Positions 6,401 through 14,136 of a stretch of DNA of 14,136 nucleotides are shown here, one piece after another. How positions within the stretch are numbered: position 1 is the stretch's first letter; the number at the start of each line of letters is the position of its first letter. Made by a program: the position numbers and the translations under genes. This DNA is from Verrucomicrobiales bacterium. Lineage in GTDB: Bacteria; Verrucomicrobiota; Verrucomicrobiia; Limisphaerales; UBA9464. The notes below the pieces were generated by a model. That model saw only the letters and a list, made by a program, of their open reading frames with translations, searched no databases and was not told the origin of the DNA. The stretch covers positions 1 through 14,136 of the forward strand of contig DLVS01000765.1 of assembly GCA_003445095.1 (NCBI GenBank). Reading direction: 5' to 3'.

Positions 6401-9187
6401 ATGGATACGACCATGAAAACCACCGAACAGATCCGACTTGAGGAAACTCGCGAGCAAAAGATCCCTTGGAAAAAATGGGGTCCCTATCTGAGCGAGCGGC
6501 AATGGGGAACCGTGCGCGAGGATTACAGCGAGAGCGGCGACGCCTGGAATTACTTACCCCACGACCAGGCGCGTTCGCGCGCTTACCACTGGGGTGAAGA
6601 TGGCCTAGCGGGCATTTCCGACGACCAACAGCGAATTTGTTTCGCGCTCGCGTTGTGGAATGGAAAGGACCCAATTCTCAAGGAGCGATTGTTCGGGCTC
6701 ACCAACAACGAAGGCAACCATGGTGAGGATGTAAAGGAATACTATTTCTATCTCGATAGCACTCCAACCCATTCTTATCTCAAGTATCTCTACAAATATC
6801 CGCAGGCCGCTTACCCGTACGATCAGTTGGTGAAAATCAATCACGGGCGGAACCGCCAGGAATTCGAGTATGAGTTACTCAACACCGGCGTCTTCAACGA
6901 AGATCGTTACTTCGACGTCTTCGTGGAGTATGCCAAGGAATCGCCCGAAGACATTCTGATTCGAATCAGCGTGCACAATCGCGGTCCCGAAGCGGCCGAG
7001 CTTCATCTTTTACCTACCTTGTGGTTTCGCAACCGCTGGTCCTGGGGCGGCAATCATCCGCGGCCGACCCTACAAGAAGTTGCCGGGTCTGCGGGAGTGG
7101 TGAAGGCGAATGGGTCCGACCTGGGTGAAAGCTACTTCTACTGTAATGGCCAGCCACAGTTGCTGTTTACCGAAAACGAAACCAACGCCAAGCGCCTATT
7201 CGACGGACAGAATCGGACTCCCTTCGTCAAGGACGGCATCAACAACTTCGTCGTCCACGGACAAACGGAGGCGGTGAATCCAGACAAGATCGGGACCAAA
7301 GTTGCCGCGCATTATCGCCTGACCGTTCCCGCGGGGAAATCCGAAATCGTTCGACTGCGACTGACCTCGGTGACGCCCGGCGCCATGGAGCAAAGTTACG
7401 GAACGGGCAATGGCGCCTTCGGTAAACACTTCGACGAGATTGTACAATCCCGCCGGAAGGAGGCCGACGAGTTTTATGCGGACGTCATTCCGAAGTCGCT
7501 CGACGCGGACTCGGCCAACGTGATGCGCCAAGCTTTGGCCGGAATGCTGTGGTCGAAGCAGTATTACTTTTTTGACGTCAACCGCTGGCTCGAGGAGCGA
7601 GGCTGCGATCCGTATCTGCCGTCGGCCAAAAAGGCGCCGCGGAACGAGCAATGGCATCACATGTACAATGCCGATGTCATCTCGATGCCGGACAAGTGGG
7701 AGTATCCGTGGTACGCCGCCTGGGACCTCGCTTTCCACATCCTGCCGCTGACGTTGGTGGACCCAGATTTCGGGAAGCAGCAGCTCGATTTGATACTCCG
7801 CGAAGGTTACATGCACCCAAACGGACAGATTCCCGCCTACGAATGGAATTTTGGCGATGTCAATCCGCCGGTACACCCGTGGGCAACGATTTTCACGTAT
7901 CGTCTGGAAAAGGCGAAGACCGGCCAAGGTGACCTCGTTTGGCTCGAGCGAAGTTTTCAGAAGCTCTTGCTCAATTTTACTTGGTGGCTCAACCGCAAGG
8001 ATCGTTCCGGCAAGAATGCGTTCGAGGGCGGATTTCTTGGGCTCGACAACATCGGCGTCTTCGACCGCAGTTCGCCGTTGCCCACGGGGGGGTATCTCGA
8101 ACAGGCCGACGGGACCGCGTGGATGGCGTTGTTCAGCCTGAATATGCTCGAGATCGCCGGGGAACTCGCGATGCAGGACCCGACGTACGCGGACATGGTG
8201 GTCAAGTTCGTTCGTCACTTCGTCGCGATCGCCTCCGCCACGATGCACGCGGGCGGCAATACCGGAATGTGGGATGAGGAGGACGGCTTCTTTTACGACG
8301 TGCTGCAACTACCCGATGGACAGGCCCAACGCCTGAAAGTTCGCTCCATGGTCGGCCTTCTGCCGCTGTGCGCGGTTACCGTCTTCGAAAGCGATTTCTC
8401 AAAAAAATTCCCGGACGTCATGAAACGCCTAAAAGAGTTTCTCGAGGCGCGGCCCGAGCTGGTGACTTTCATACATGACCCCTCGAAAGCGGGGCACCAC
8501 GATCGGCGGTTGGGGGCGATTCTGGATGAAACGAAACTCCGTCGCGTGCTGGCGAAAATGCTCGATGAAAATGAATTCCTCAGTCCCTATGGCATCCGGT
8601 CGCTCTCGCGTTTCCACGCGGATCACCCGTACACGTTCAAGGTCGGAGCGCAGGAGTTTCGCGTGCCTTATCTGCCCGGCGAATCCGACACCGGGATGTT
8701 CGGCGGTAACTCGAATTGGCGCGGACCGATCTGGATGCCGGTCAACGCCCTCATCATCCGGGCATTGCTGCAATACTACACCTATTATGGCAACAACTTC
8801 ACGGTGGAGTGTCCGACTGGGTCGGGCCACCAAATGAACCTGTATCAAGTCGCGGAAGCAATCTCTCGACGCTTGGGCAGCATCTTCCTCACGGGGAAAG
8901 ACGGTCTTCGGCCAGTGAATGGCGGCGAGGAGAAGTTCCAGAAAGACCCGCACTGGCGCGAGTACATCCAGTTCTACGAATACTTCCACGGCGACAACGG
9001 GGCGGGGTTGGGGGCGAGTCATCAGACCGGTTGGACCGGCGTCATCGCCCGCGCCATGCACCTGTTCGCGACCACGACAGCCGAGCAAATGCTTGAACTC
9101 GGCAAGATGGCTGCAGTCGTCGAGGTAGGTAAGCCGGCGGACAGTCCTAAGCCCGCGAGCGCGCCCAAGGGTACCAAGCGTCAATGA
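6401..9187 (+). CDS. GH63-family glucosidase (MGH1-like glycoside hydrolase)
   Basis: This 928-residue protein resembles the long bacterial 'glucosidase' proteins of glycoside hydrolase family 63, related to mannosyl-oligosaccharide glucosidase and glucosylglycerate/mannosylglycerate hydrolases. An N-terminal region begins W-G-P-Y-L-S-E-R-Q-W-G-T-V-R-E-D-Y and continues as a beta-rich domain to about residue 330. An (alpha/alpha)6-type catalytic half follows. The W-D-L-A-F motif at 441-445 holds D442, which matches the conserved general-acid position of the family. G-N-S-N-W-R-G-P-I-W-M-P-V-N at 769-782 is a second conserved block. It probably releases glucose from an alpha-glucoside or compatible solute in the cytoplasm; no signal peptide is visible. 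ATG 6413 is an alternative start 12 nt downstream; neither has a strong ribosome site. The last residues are Pro/Lys/Ala-rich and look disordered. The stop overlaps the next gene by 4 nt. Confidence 0.9.
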   Translation: MDTTMKTTEQIRLEETREQKIPWKKWGPYLSERQWGTVREDYSESGDAWNYLPHDQARSRAYHWGEDGLAGISDDQQRICFALALWNGKDPILKERLFGLTNNEGNHGEDVKEYYFYLDSTPTHSYLKYLYKYPQAAYPYDQLVKINHGRNRQEFEYELLNTGVFNEDRYFDVFVEYAKESPEDILIRISVHNRGPEAAELHLLPTLWFRNRWSWGGNHPRPTLQEVAGSAGVVKANGSDLGESYFYCNGQPQLLFTENETNAKRLFDGQNRTPFVKDGINNFVVHGQTEAVNPDKIGTKVAAHYRLTVPAGKSEIVRLRLTSVTPGAMEQSYGTGNGAFGKHFDEIVQSRRKEADEFYADVIPKSLDADSANVMRQALAGMLWSKQYYFFDVNRWLEERGCDPYLPSAKKAPRNEQWHHMYNADVISMPDKWEYPWYAAWDLAFHILPLTLVDPDFGKQQLDLILREGYMHPNGQIPAYEWNFGDVNPPVHPWATIFTYRLEKAKTGQGDLVWLERSFQKLLLNFTWWLNRKDRSGKNAFEGGFLGLDNIGVFDRSSPLPTGGYLEQADGTAWMALFSLNMLEIAGELAMQDPTYADMVVKFVRHFVAIASATMHAGGNTGMWDEEDGFFYDVLQLPDGQAQRLKVRSMVGLLPLCAVTVFESDFSKKFPDVMKRLKEFLEARPELVTFIHDPSKAGHHDRRLGAILDETKLRRVLAKMLDENEFLSPYGIRSLSRFHADHPYTFKVGAQEFRVPYLPGESDTGMFGGNSNWRGPIWMPVNALIIRALLQYYTYYGNNFTVECPTGSGHQMNLYQVAEAISRRLGSIFLTGKDGLRPVNGGEEKFQKDPHWREYIQFYEYFHGDNGAGLGASHQTGWTGVIARAMHLFATTTAEQMLELGKMAAVVEVGKPADSPKPASAPKGTKRQ

Positions 9188-10671
9188 AGGATATGAGCAC
9201 CCCCGCTTATCCCGCGCTTTACCAGATCAACACGCGCGTTTGGTTGACGGAGTTGTCTCGCAACCTCGGCCGCGTGGCGACGCTCGCCGACATTCCCGAT
9301 GCGGAGCTAGACCAGATCGCGAAGCAAGGCTTGGACTGGGTCTGGTTCCTGAGCGTCTGGCGGACGGGACTCGCAGGGCGGCAGGTATCCCGCAGTAACG
9401 AGGAGTGGCGGAAAGAATTTCAGGAGACCCTTCCTGACCTGCGTGAAGAAGACATTGCGGGCTCGGGTTTCGCGATCACGGGATACACCGTGGCAGAGAG
9501 TCTGGGTGGGGAGGCGGCATTGGCAAAATTACGGGAACGGCTTCGAAAGCGTGGCTTGCGGTTGATGCTCGATTTCGTTCCGAACCACACCGGGTTGGAC
9601 CATCCATGGGTCGAGAAACACCCCGAGTATTACCTCCCAGGTACGGAGCCAGACTTGGCCCGTGCGCCCAAGAATTACACCTGGGTCAAACGCCCGCAGG
9701 GAGATCTGCTGCTGGCCCACGGACGCGATCCCTATTTCCCAGGCTGGCCGGACACGCTCCAACTAAACTACGGCAATCCGGCCACGCAGGAAGCCATGAT
9801 CGGCGAGTTGCTGAAAATCGCCGGACAGTGCGACGGCGTGCGCTGCGACATGGCCATGTTGGTTCTGCCGGAAGTTTTCGAGCGGACTTGGGGGATTTCC
9901 GCCCGGCTCTTCTGGCCAGAGGCAACCCGGCGAGTGCGGGAGAAAGTCCCCGGCTTCTGTTTCATGGCCGAAGTGTATTGGGACATGGAGTGGACGATGC
10001 AGCAGCAAGGTTTCGATTACGCGTACGACAAGCGGCTATACGATCGGCTGCGCGAAGGACATGCCCGACCGGTGCGCGAACATTTCCACGCCGGATTGGA
10101 TTACCAGAATAAGCTCGCTCGATTCCTCGAGAACCACGACGAACCGCGCGCCGCCGCAACGTTTCCGGCCGGACAGCACGAGGCGGCCGCGGTCATCACG
10201 TTCCTGTCACCGGGGCTTCGTTTCTTTCACCAAGGACAATTCGAAGGCCGCCTCAAACGCATCTCGCCTCACCTCGGTCGCGCACCCGATGAGCCGGTGA
10301 ACGAAGCCCTGCAGCAATTCTACACGCGATTGCTGGAAGCCCTGCGGTACCCGGCCGTCCGGCAAGGTCAATGGCAGTTGCTCGAATGTGCGCCCGCGTG
10401 GGACGGCAACGGTTCCTCGGACGCGTTCATTGCGTTCGCCTGGCAGGATTCCAGTGGCGCACGGCTGCTGATCGCGGTGAATTATGCGAGTCACCCCAGC
10501 CAGTGCCGCGTCCGGCTCTCCTTCACCGACCTGAGTGGCCGGCAGTGGCGGATCCGTGATTTGTTGGGAGACGCCCAGTACGAACGCGACGGCAACGAAC
10601 TCCAATCGCAGGGTCTTTATGTCGATTTGCCTCCCTGGCGATCGCACGTTTTTGAAATGACGGCTGGGTGA
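9184..10671 (+). CDS. GH13 alpha-amylase-family glycosidase
   Basis: This 495-residue protein is an alpha-amylase-family (beta/alpha)8 enzyme that should cleave or transfer alpha-glucosidic bonds; the exact substrate cannot be read from the sequence. All four GH13 regions are intact: D-F-V-P-N-H at 130-135, G-V-R-C-D-M-A with nucleophile D222, M-A-E-V-Y-W with acid/base E263, and E-N-H-D with transition-state Asp D319. The block G-R-D-P-Y-F-P-G-W-P-D-T-L-Q-L-N-Y is characteristic of a subgroup often labelled only 'alpha-amylase family'. The C-terminal 90 residues form the usual beta-sandwich. No signal peptide is seen, so it is probably cytoplasmic. The ATG overlaps the GH63 stop (ATGA), so the two enzymes are likely produced together and may act in sequence on the same glucan. 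Confidence 0.92.
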   Translation: MKDMSTPAYPALYQINTRVWLTELSRNLGRVATLADIPDAELDQIAKQGLDWVWFLSVWRTGLAGRQVSRSNEEWRKEFQETLPDLREEDIAGSGFAITGYTVAESLGGEAALAKLRERLRKRGLRLMLDFVPNHTGLDHPWVEKHPEYYLPGTEPDLARAPKNYTWVKRPQGDLLLAHGRDPYFPGWPDTLQLNYGNPATQEAMIGELLKIAGQCDGVRCDMAMLVLPEVFERTWGISARLFWPEATRRVREKVPGFCFMAEVYWDMEWTMQQQGFDYAYDKRLYDRLREGHARPVREHFHAGLDYQNKLARFLENHDEPRAAATFPAGQHEAAAVITFLSPGLRFFHQGQFEGRLKRISPHLGRAPDEPVNEALQQFYTRLLEALRYPAVRQGQWQLLECAPAWDGNGSSDAFIAFAWQDSSGARLLIAVNYASHPSQCRVRLSFTDLSGRQWRIRDLLGDAQYERDGNELQSQGLYVDLPPWRSHVFEMTAG

Positions 10672-10717
10672 CCATGACGATGTCGATCCACGACTCTCCA
10701 CGACGGTCATCCGTGAA

Positions 10718-11029
10718 ATGATCCGGCACGAAAATGATGTGACCAATCATCGCATCGTGTGGCTGTTGATCGCGCAGGGATTGATCGCCAACGCCGCGGT
10801 CACTGCGAGCCAGAAAGGCGGGGAAGTCGGTTCGGCGCTGGGGATCGTGGGAATTCTCGTCACCTTCTCGGCCTTCGTCATTCTTTACAGGAGTTACCAG
10901 GCTCGCGGGTATCTGCAGTACCTGGGCGGCGAAGCCAAACAAGGAAAGTTGCGGGAGGAGGACGTGCCTCTTTTGGGCTGGCCGAGCCGTCGGATCAATG
11001 GTTGGCGGTGTATGGCGAGGTGGTGGTGA
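10718..11029 (+). CDS. Small two-helix membrane protein, possibly C-terminally truncated
   Basis: This 103-residue protein has two hydrophobic helices, at about 13-30 (I-V-W-L-L-I-A-Q-G-L) and 38-58 (G-I-V-G-I-L-V-T-F-S-A-F-V-I-L). They are followed by a conserved-looking cytoplasmic stretch, Y-Q-A-R-G-Y-L-Q-Y-L-G-G and L-L-G-W-P. It resembles small uncharacterised integral membrane proteins in which N-H-R-(I/L)-x-W-L-L-x-x-Q-G-L opens the first helix. The function is unknown. From memory, relatives run on past the G-W-P-x-x-R-I-x-G-W segment, whereas here the frame ends eight codons after it (C-M-A-R-W-W, then TGA). Downstream DNA looks coding in other frames, so the end may be frameshifted. 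It sits 46 nt after the GH13 gene, in the same direction, and no Shine-Dalgarno sequence is clear. Confidence 0.65.
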   Translation: MIRHENDVTNHRIVWLLIAQGLIANAAVTASQKGGEVGSALGIVGILVTFSAFVILYRSYQARGYLQYLGGEAKQGKLREEDVPLLGWPSRRINGWRCMARWW

Positions 11030-11333
11030 GCAACGAAGTGGTGGAGGTTGTCGGCCCCGGACAGGTCAGCCTCCCGCGTGCCCAACTCACGGGCATCATA
11101 CCAGGAGGAAAGAGGTATCCACGCTGGGGTTCGAAATCAGGCGGCATCTTGATCTGGACGTCTCGTTCGTTTGGGACTACCTGCAAAATCCCCAAACCGA
11201 ATCCAGCGGGGCAGTGCCCGAACAGAGCGATCTCCGGATCAACCTCAGCATCCCTACCCGGGCAGACCCCTCGCCACGCTCAGGCCAAAAACTGGACTCC
11301 AACCGCTTCCATAGCCCTCAGGCCCCACTTTGA
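10963..11333 (+). pseudogene. Possible decayed or frameshifted coding remnant
   Basis: No intact gene covers 11030-11417. Two stretches read as plausible protein with G-first codons and G/C third positions. One is in frame 1 at about 10963-11115, including V-Y-G-E-V-V-V-S-N-E-V-V-E-V-V. The other is in frame 3 at about 11115-11333, including F-E-I-R-R-H-L-D-L-D-V-S-F-V-W-D-Y-L-Q, ending in TGA at 11331-11333. The switch lies near a purine run, AGGAGGAAAGAGG (11103-11115). This could be one gene broken by an indel, a continuation of the small membrane protein gene, or chance. I do not recognise a family. From 11334 to 11417 I see only a nested palindrome. Confidence 0.3.
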
Positions 11334-11353
11334 TGCAGCCCTGTCCAGAGCAG

Positions 11354-11370
11354 CCAGCTGGGCCAGCTGG
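11354..11370. repeat. Doubled palindrome CCAGCTGG-G-CCAGCTGG
   Basis: Two copies of the self-complementary octamer CCAGCTGG are separated by one G, 47-63 nt before the glgX start. The pair is also one inverted repeat able to fold into a tight hairpin. No T-tract follows, so it is a poor intrinsic terminator. It could be a protein-binding site. Confidence 0.35.
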
Positions 11371-11417
11371 GGTTTATGGTTTCCATTGGCTTCCGTTTTC
11401 AGAATTAATCACTTCCG

Positions 11418-13481
11418 ATGGGACAAACCTCCAAACCGTCAGTTGTTTCAACGATGCCGGCAGGACGTGCTTGGCCGCTTGGCGTTGACTGGATCGAGTC
11501 GGAAAATGCCTTCAACTTTGCCATCTACTCGCGGCATGCGACTGGGGTCACGTTGCTGTGCTACTCGGAGAAGGATCCCGCCACGCCCGTCTTTGAGTTT
11601 CGCTTTCAGCACCCCGCGCACAAAACGGGCAGCATCTGGCACTGCCGACTTCCCGTGAAAGCGCTCAACGGGGCGACGCTCTACGCGTACCGAGTTGAAG
11701 GTCCCCACGATCCCGATCACGGCCATCGGTTCGATTCCCAGAAGGTCCTGCTAGACCCCTATGCGCCGTCGGTGTTCTTCCCGCCAAATTTCAGTCGGGA
11801 GATTTGTGCCCGATCGGGTCCTACTGATGGGCGCGCACCTTTGGGGCGTCTGCCGAGCCCGGAAGCGGCGGCAGTCACAACGGAGACCAGTCCGCGCTAC
11901 ACTTGTCGCGATGCAGTGGTCTATGAGATGCATGTCAAGGGCTTCACCGCGCGGGCTAATTCCGGAGTGACGCCGGCCAAACGGGGCACTTTCGCAGGGG
12001 TAATTGAGAAGATTCCGTATCTGAAAGACCTCGGCGTCACCATTGTGGAGCTGCTCCCCGTGCAGCAATTTGATCCGCAAGAAGGCAACTATTGGGGCTA
12101 CATGACGCTGCACTTCTTTTCGCCTCATCAGCAGTATGCGCAAGGTGAAGCCTTCGCCGAGTTTCGTGAAATGGTGAAGGCGTTTCACGCCGCCGGTATC
12201 GAGGTATGGCTCGACGTTGTTTACAACCACACTGCTGAGGGCGACGAGAACGGGCCCACTTACAGCTATCGCGGCATCGACAACGATAGTTATTATCTGC
12301 TGACCCATGATTTGAGGCATTACATCAATGACACCGGCTGCGGCAACACCGTGCGCACTGGACATCCTGCGGCACGTGTCCTCGTACTCGAAAGTCTGCG
12401 CTTCTGGGCTCGGAGCATGGGAGTGGACGGATTTCGCTTTGATTTGGCCTCCATTTTTTCCCGAGGCGCCGATGGCACCATGGGCGTACACGAGGCGGCA
12501 CTTGTGGCGGAGATTGGATTGCTCGCACGCCTCTTCAACATTCGGCTCGTGGCCGAGGCATGGGACATCTCCAGCTACCAGCTTGGCCGTGGGTTTCCAG
12601 GAATGGCGTGGCTGCAGTGGAACGGGCGCTTTCGTGACGACCTGCGTTCATTCGTGCGCGGCGAACCCGGCAAGGTGGGCGCGTTGATGCAGAGGCTCTA
12701 CGGCAGCGACGATCTTTTTCCTGACACTCTCGCAGACACGCGTCGCCCGCATCAAAGCATCAACTTCTTGACCGCGCACGACGGCTTCTGCCTCTACGAC
12801 CTGGTGGCATACGACTCCAAACACAACGATGCCAACGGCCATAACAATTCGGACGGCACCAACGACAATCGGAGTTGGAACTGCGGTTGGGAGGGCGACG
12901 ACAATGTGCCGGAAACGGTCCTCGCGCTGCGGCGGCAGCAGGCGAAAAACTTCTGCGCCCTGCTCATGCTGTCGAACGGAATTCCGATGATCGTCGCGGG
13001 CGACGAGTTCCTGAACACGCAGCGGGGGAATAATAATCCCTACAACCAGGACAATGAGACAACGTGGCTCGACTGGAGCCGACTCGAGCAGAACCGCAAC
13101 GTCTTCCGATTCTTCCAACAGATGATCGCGTTTCGAAAAGCGCACCCTTCGATTGGGCGGGCCACATTTTGGCGCGAAGATGTGTCCTGGTACGGTGCGA
13201 ATGGGCCCGTGGATCTGGGGCCTGAATCCCGATGCCTGGCCTATGTTCTGCACGGCACATCGGTGGGCGATGACGATCTTTGCGTGCTGATCAACGGCCA
13301 CGGAGAGGGACGGCCCTTCGCCGTGCCTGAAGGCAAATCCTCGGAGTGGCGCCGAGTGGTGGACACGGCGCGGCCCAGCCCGAGTGACATCTTGGAAACG
13401 GGACGCGAAGCAATTCTTGAGGCCGCGGAGTACCAGGTTGGGGCGCGTTCGATTGTCGTCCTCTGCCGGGGGCAACGCTGA
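11418..13481 (+). CDS. glgX: Glycogen debranching enzyme, GlgX/TreX (isoamylase) type
   Basis: This 687-residue GH13_11-type enzyme should hydrolyse alpha-1,6 branch points of glycogen or limit dextrins. Residues about 18-110 form a CBM48-like N-terminal domain (P-L-G-V-D-W, then N-F-A-I-Y-S, and Y-A-Y-R-V-E-G-P). The catalytic barrel carries D-V-V-Y-N-H at 266-271, F-R-F-D with nucleophile D342, V-A-E-A-W-D with acid/base E380, and T-A-H-D-G-F with D455. P-Y-N-Q-D-N-E-T-T-W-L-D-W is the hallmark block of isoamylase/GlgX enzymes. The length matches the usual 650-720 residues. ATG 11418 is the longest start; ATG 11454, in frame, would also keep the whole CBM48 domain. Neither has a clear ribosome site. 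It stands 388 nt after the small membrane protein gene, so it may have its own promoter. Confidence 0.93.
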   Translation: MGQTSKPSVVSTMPAGRAWPLGVDWIESENAFNFAIYSRHATGVTLLCYSEKDPATPVFEFRFQHPAHKTGSIWHCRLPVKALNGATLYAYRVEGPHDPDHGHRFDSQKVLLDPYAPSVFFPPNFSREICARSGPTDGRAPLGRLPSPEAAAVTTETSPRYTCRDAVVYEMHVKGFTARANSGVTPAKRGTFAGVIEKIPYLKDLGVTIVELLPVQQFDPQEGNYWGYMTLHFFSPHQQYAQGEAFAEFREMVKAFHAAGIEVWLDVVYNHTAEGDENGPTYSYRGIDNDSYYLLTHDLRHYINDTGCGNTVRTGHPAARVLVLESLRFWARSMGVDGFRFDLASIFSRGADGTMGVHEAALVAEIGLLARLFNIRLVAEAWDISSYQLGRGFPGMAWLQWNGRFRDDLRSFVRGEPGKVGALMQRLYGSDDLFPDTLADTRRPHQSINFLTAHDGFCLYDLVAYDSKHNDANGHNNSDGTNDNRSWNCGWEGDDNVPETVLALRRQQAKNFCALLMLSNGIPMIVAGDEFLNTQRGNNNPYNQDNETTWLDWSRLEQNRNVFRFFQQMIAFRKAHPSIGRATFWREDVSWYGANGPVDLGPESRCLAYVLHGTSVGDDDLCVLINGHGEGRPFAVPEGKSSEWRRVVDTARPSPSDILETGREAILEAAEYQVGARSIVVLCRGQR

Positions 13482-13651
13482 CGTGAAGTTCGACATTCAC
13501 GAAGGGAGGACCGACCGTGGCCGACGTCACCGAAGCGTAACAGTGTCATTTTGCCGTCGTTCCAACTCTTCGCTTGTCAGACGTTCTCCTGGGCAGCAAG
13601 ACCGGTTGGTCGGGCGCTGGATTCCTAAACTCAAGTTCCATTCTATTCGCT
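13482..13651. other. Intergenic region between glgX and phosphoketolase gene
   Basis: A weak hairpin, CGTGAA-8 nt-TTCACG (13482-13501), starts at the base after the glgX stop and lacks a T-tract. No gene longer than a few codons and no clear promoter or ribosome site is visible in the remaining 150 nt. The phosphoketolase gene could be read from glgX or from a promoter here. Confidence 0.4.
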
Positions 13652-14136
13652 ATGAAAAAGACCTCACTCAAATCGGCTGGTCGCGGCCGTAACGAAAAAT
13701 CCAAAACGAGCGCATCAGCTCGGGAGCCTCAGGTTTCCGCGGACGGTCCACTCGAGGCGAACCTTCTTCGCAAAATCGACGGCTGGTGGCGGGCGGCGAA
13801 TTACCTCTCGGTGGGGCAGACTTACCTCTACGACAATCCCCTCCTAAAGCAGCCACTCAAGAAGGAGCACGTGAAGCCACGGCTGGTCGGCCACTGGGGC
13901 ACGACACCGGGGCTCAACTTCATCTACGTCCATCTCAATCGCGTCATCAAGGAGAGGGACTTGGACATGGTGTATATAATCGGCCCTGGGCATGGCGGTC
14001 CGGGCATCGTGGCGAATACGTGGCTCGAAGGAACCTACAGCGAGATTTATCCGAATATTTCCCAAGACGAGGAAGGGATGAAGAAGTTGTTCAAACAATT
14101 CTCCTTCCCGGGAGGAATCCCCAGCCATGTGGCGCC
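13652..14136 (+). CDS. xfp: Phosphoketolase (Xfp), N-terminal part, truncated by window end
   Basis: ATG at 13652 opens a frame that runs off the window with 161 codons visible. The enzyme is thiamine-diphosphate dependent and splits xylulose 5-phosphate or fructose 6-phosphate into acetyl phosphate plus an aldose phosphate. The sequence is unmistakable: W-W-R-A-A-N-Y-L-S at 45-53, [15 protein letters not shown] at 80-87 and G-P-G-H-G-G at 111-116, both with conserved active-site His residues, then [17 protein letters not shown], and [12 protein letters not shown]. The full family is about 790-820 residues, so roughly 80% lies beyond the window. The first 40 residues are a basic, low-complexity extension rich in Lys, Ser and Arg ahead of the conserved core. 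It follows glgX by 170 nt and would channel sugars released by this cluster to acetyl phosphate. Confidence 0.95.
   Translation, partial: MKKTSLKSAGRGRNEKSKTSASAREPQVSADGPLEANLLRKIDGWWRAANYLSVGQTYLYDNPLLKQPLKKEHVKPRLVGHWGTTPGLNFIYVHLNRVIKERDLDMVYIIGPGHGGPGIVANTWLEGTYSEIYPNISQDEEGMKKLFKQFSFPGGIPSHVA

Noticed and set aside
7196..8308. 370-codon minus-strand open frame inside the GH63 gene
   Set aside because: The sense strand carries a full-length recognised glycosidase. The antisense product shows no motif and is rich in Arg, His and Val as expected of a shadow.
10759..11658. 299-codon plus-strand open frame spanning the small membrane gene, the gap and the glgX start
   Set aside because: Its first 65 codons are out of frame with the membrane protein and its last 80 are out of frame with GlgX. 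Only a middle piece looks coding, and that is reported separately as a possible remnant.
13482..13501. Hairpin CGTGAA/TTCACG after glgX as a terminator
   Set aside because: The stem is only 6 bp with an 8-nt loop and no T-tract; too weak to call.

Overview
The window looks bacterial: genes are densely packed on one strand, stop and start codons overlap as ATGA, and codons are moderately GC-rich with G/C-biased third positions. Several starts lack a convincing Shine-Dalgarno sequence. Large STAND/WD40 proteins together with a GH63/GH13/phosphoketolase set suggest a large-genome environmental bacterium. Verrucomicrobiota or a relative is my best guess, but the sequence alone does not prove a phylum. 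Every gene I can support is on the + strand. I see no tRNA, rRNA, CRISPR array or transposase.

Region A (1-6138) is a compact three-gene module that resembles a signalling or conflict (anti-phage-like) system. It begins with a SEFIR-domain protein whose 5' end is cut by the window edge. Next comes a mostly helical protein of unknown function. Last is a 1347-residue nSTAND1 NTPase with one membrane segment and fourteen WD40 blades (two seven-bladed propellers). The first two proteins share a 25-residue signature, S-I-x-L-x-G-x-Q-G-A-I-x-A-P-x-G-x-V-x-Q-x-F-G-P. They also overlap by 4 nt and are probably made together and assembled into one complex. I infer this layout: a WD40 sensor, a STAND switch, a helical adaptor and a SEFIR effector.

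Region B (6401-14136) is a carbohydrate-catabolism cluster. It encodes a GH63-type glucosidase, a GH13 alpha-amylase-family enzyme (4-nt overlap with the previous gene), a small two-helix membrane protein, a GlgX/TreX-type debranching enzyme, and the first 161 residues of a phosphoketolase. The 388 nt before glgX hold no intact gene but do hold two coding-like stretches in different frames, possibly a decayed gene. Taken together, the enzymes suggest breakdown of glycogen or other alpha-glucans, feeding sugar phosphates to acetyl-phosphate through the phosphoketolase bypass.

The 262-nt gap at 6139-6400 separates the two regions. It carries a 10-bp direct repeat spaced exactly 20 bp and probably includes the control region of the sugar cluster.
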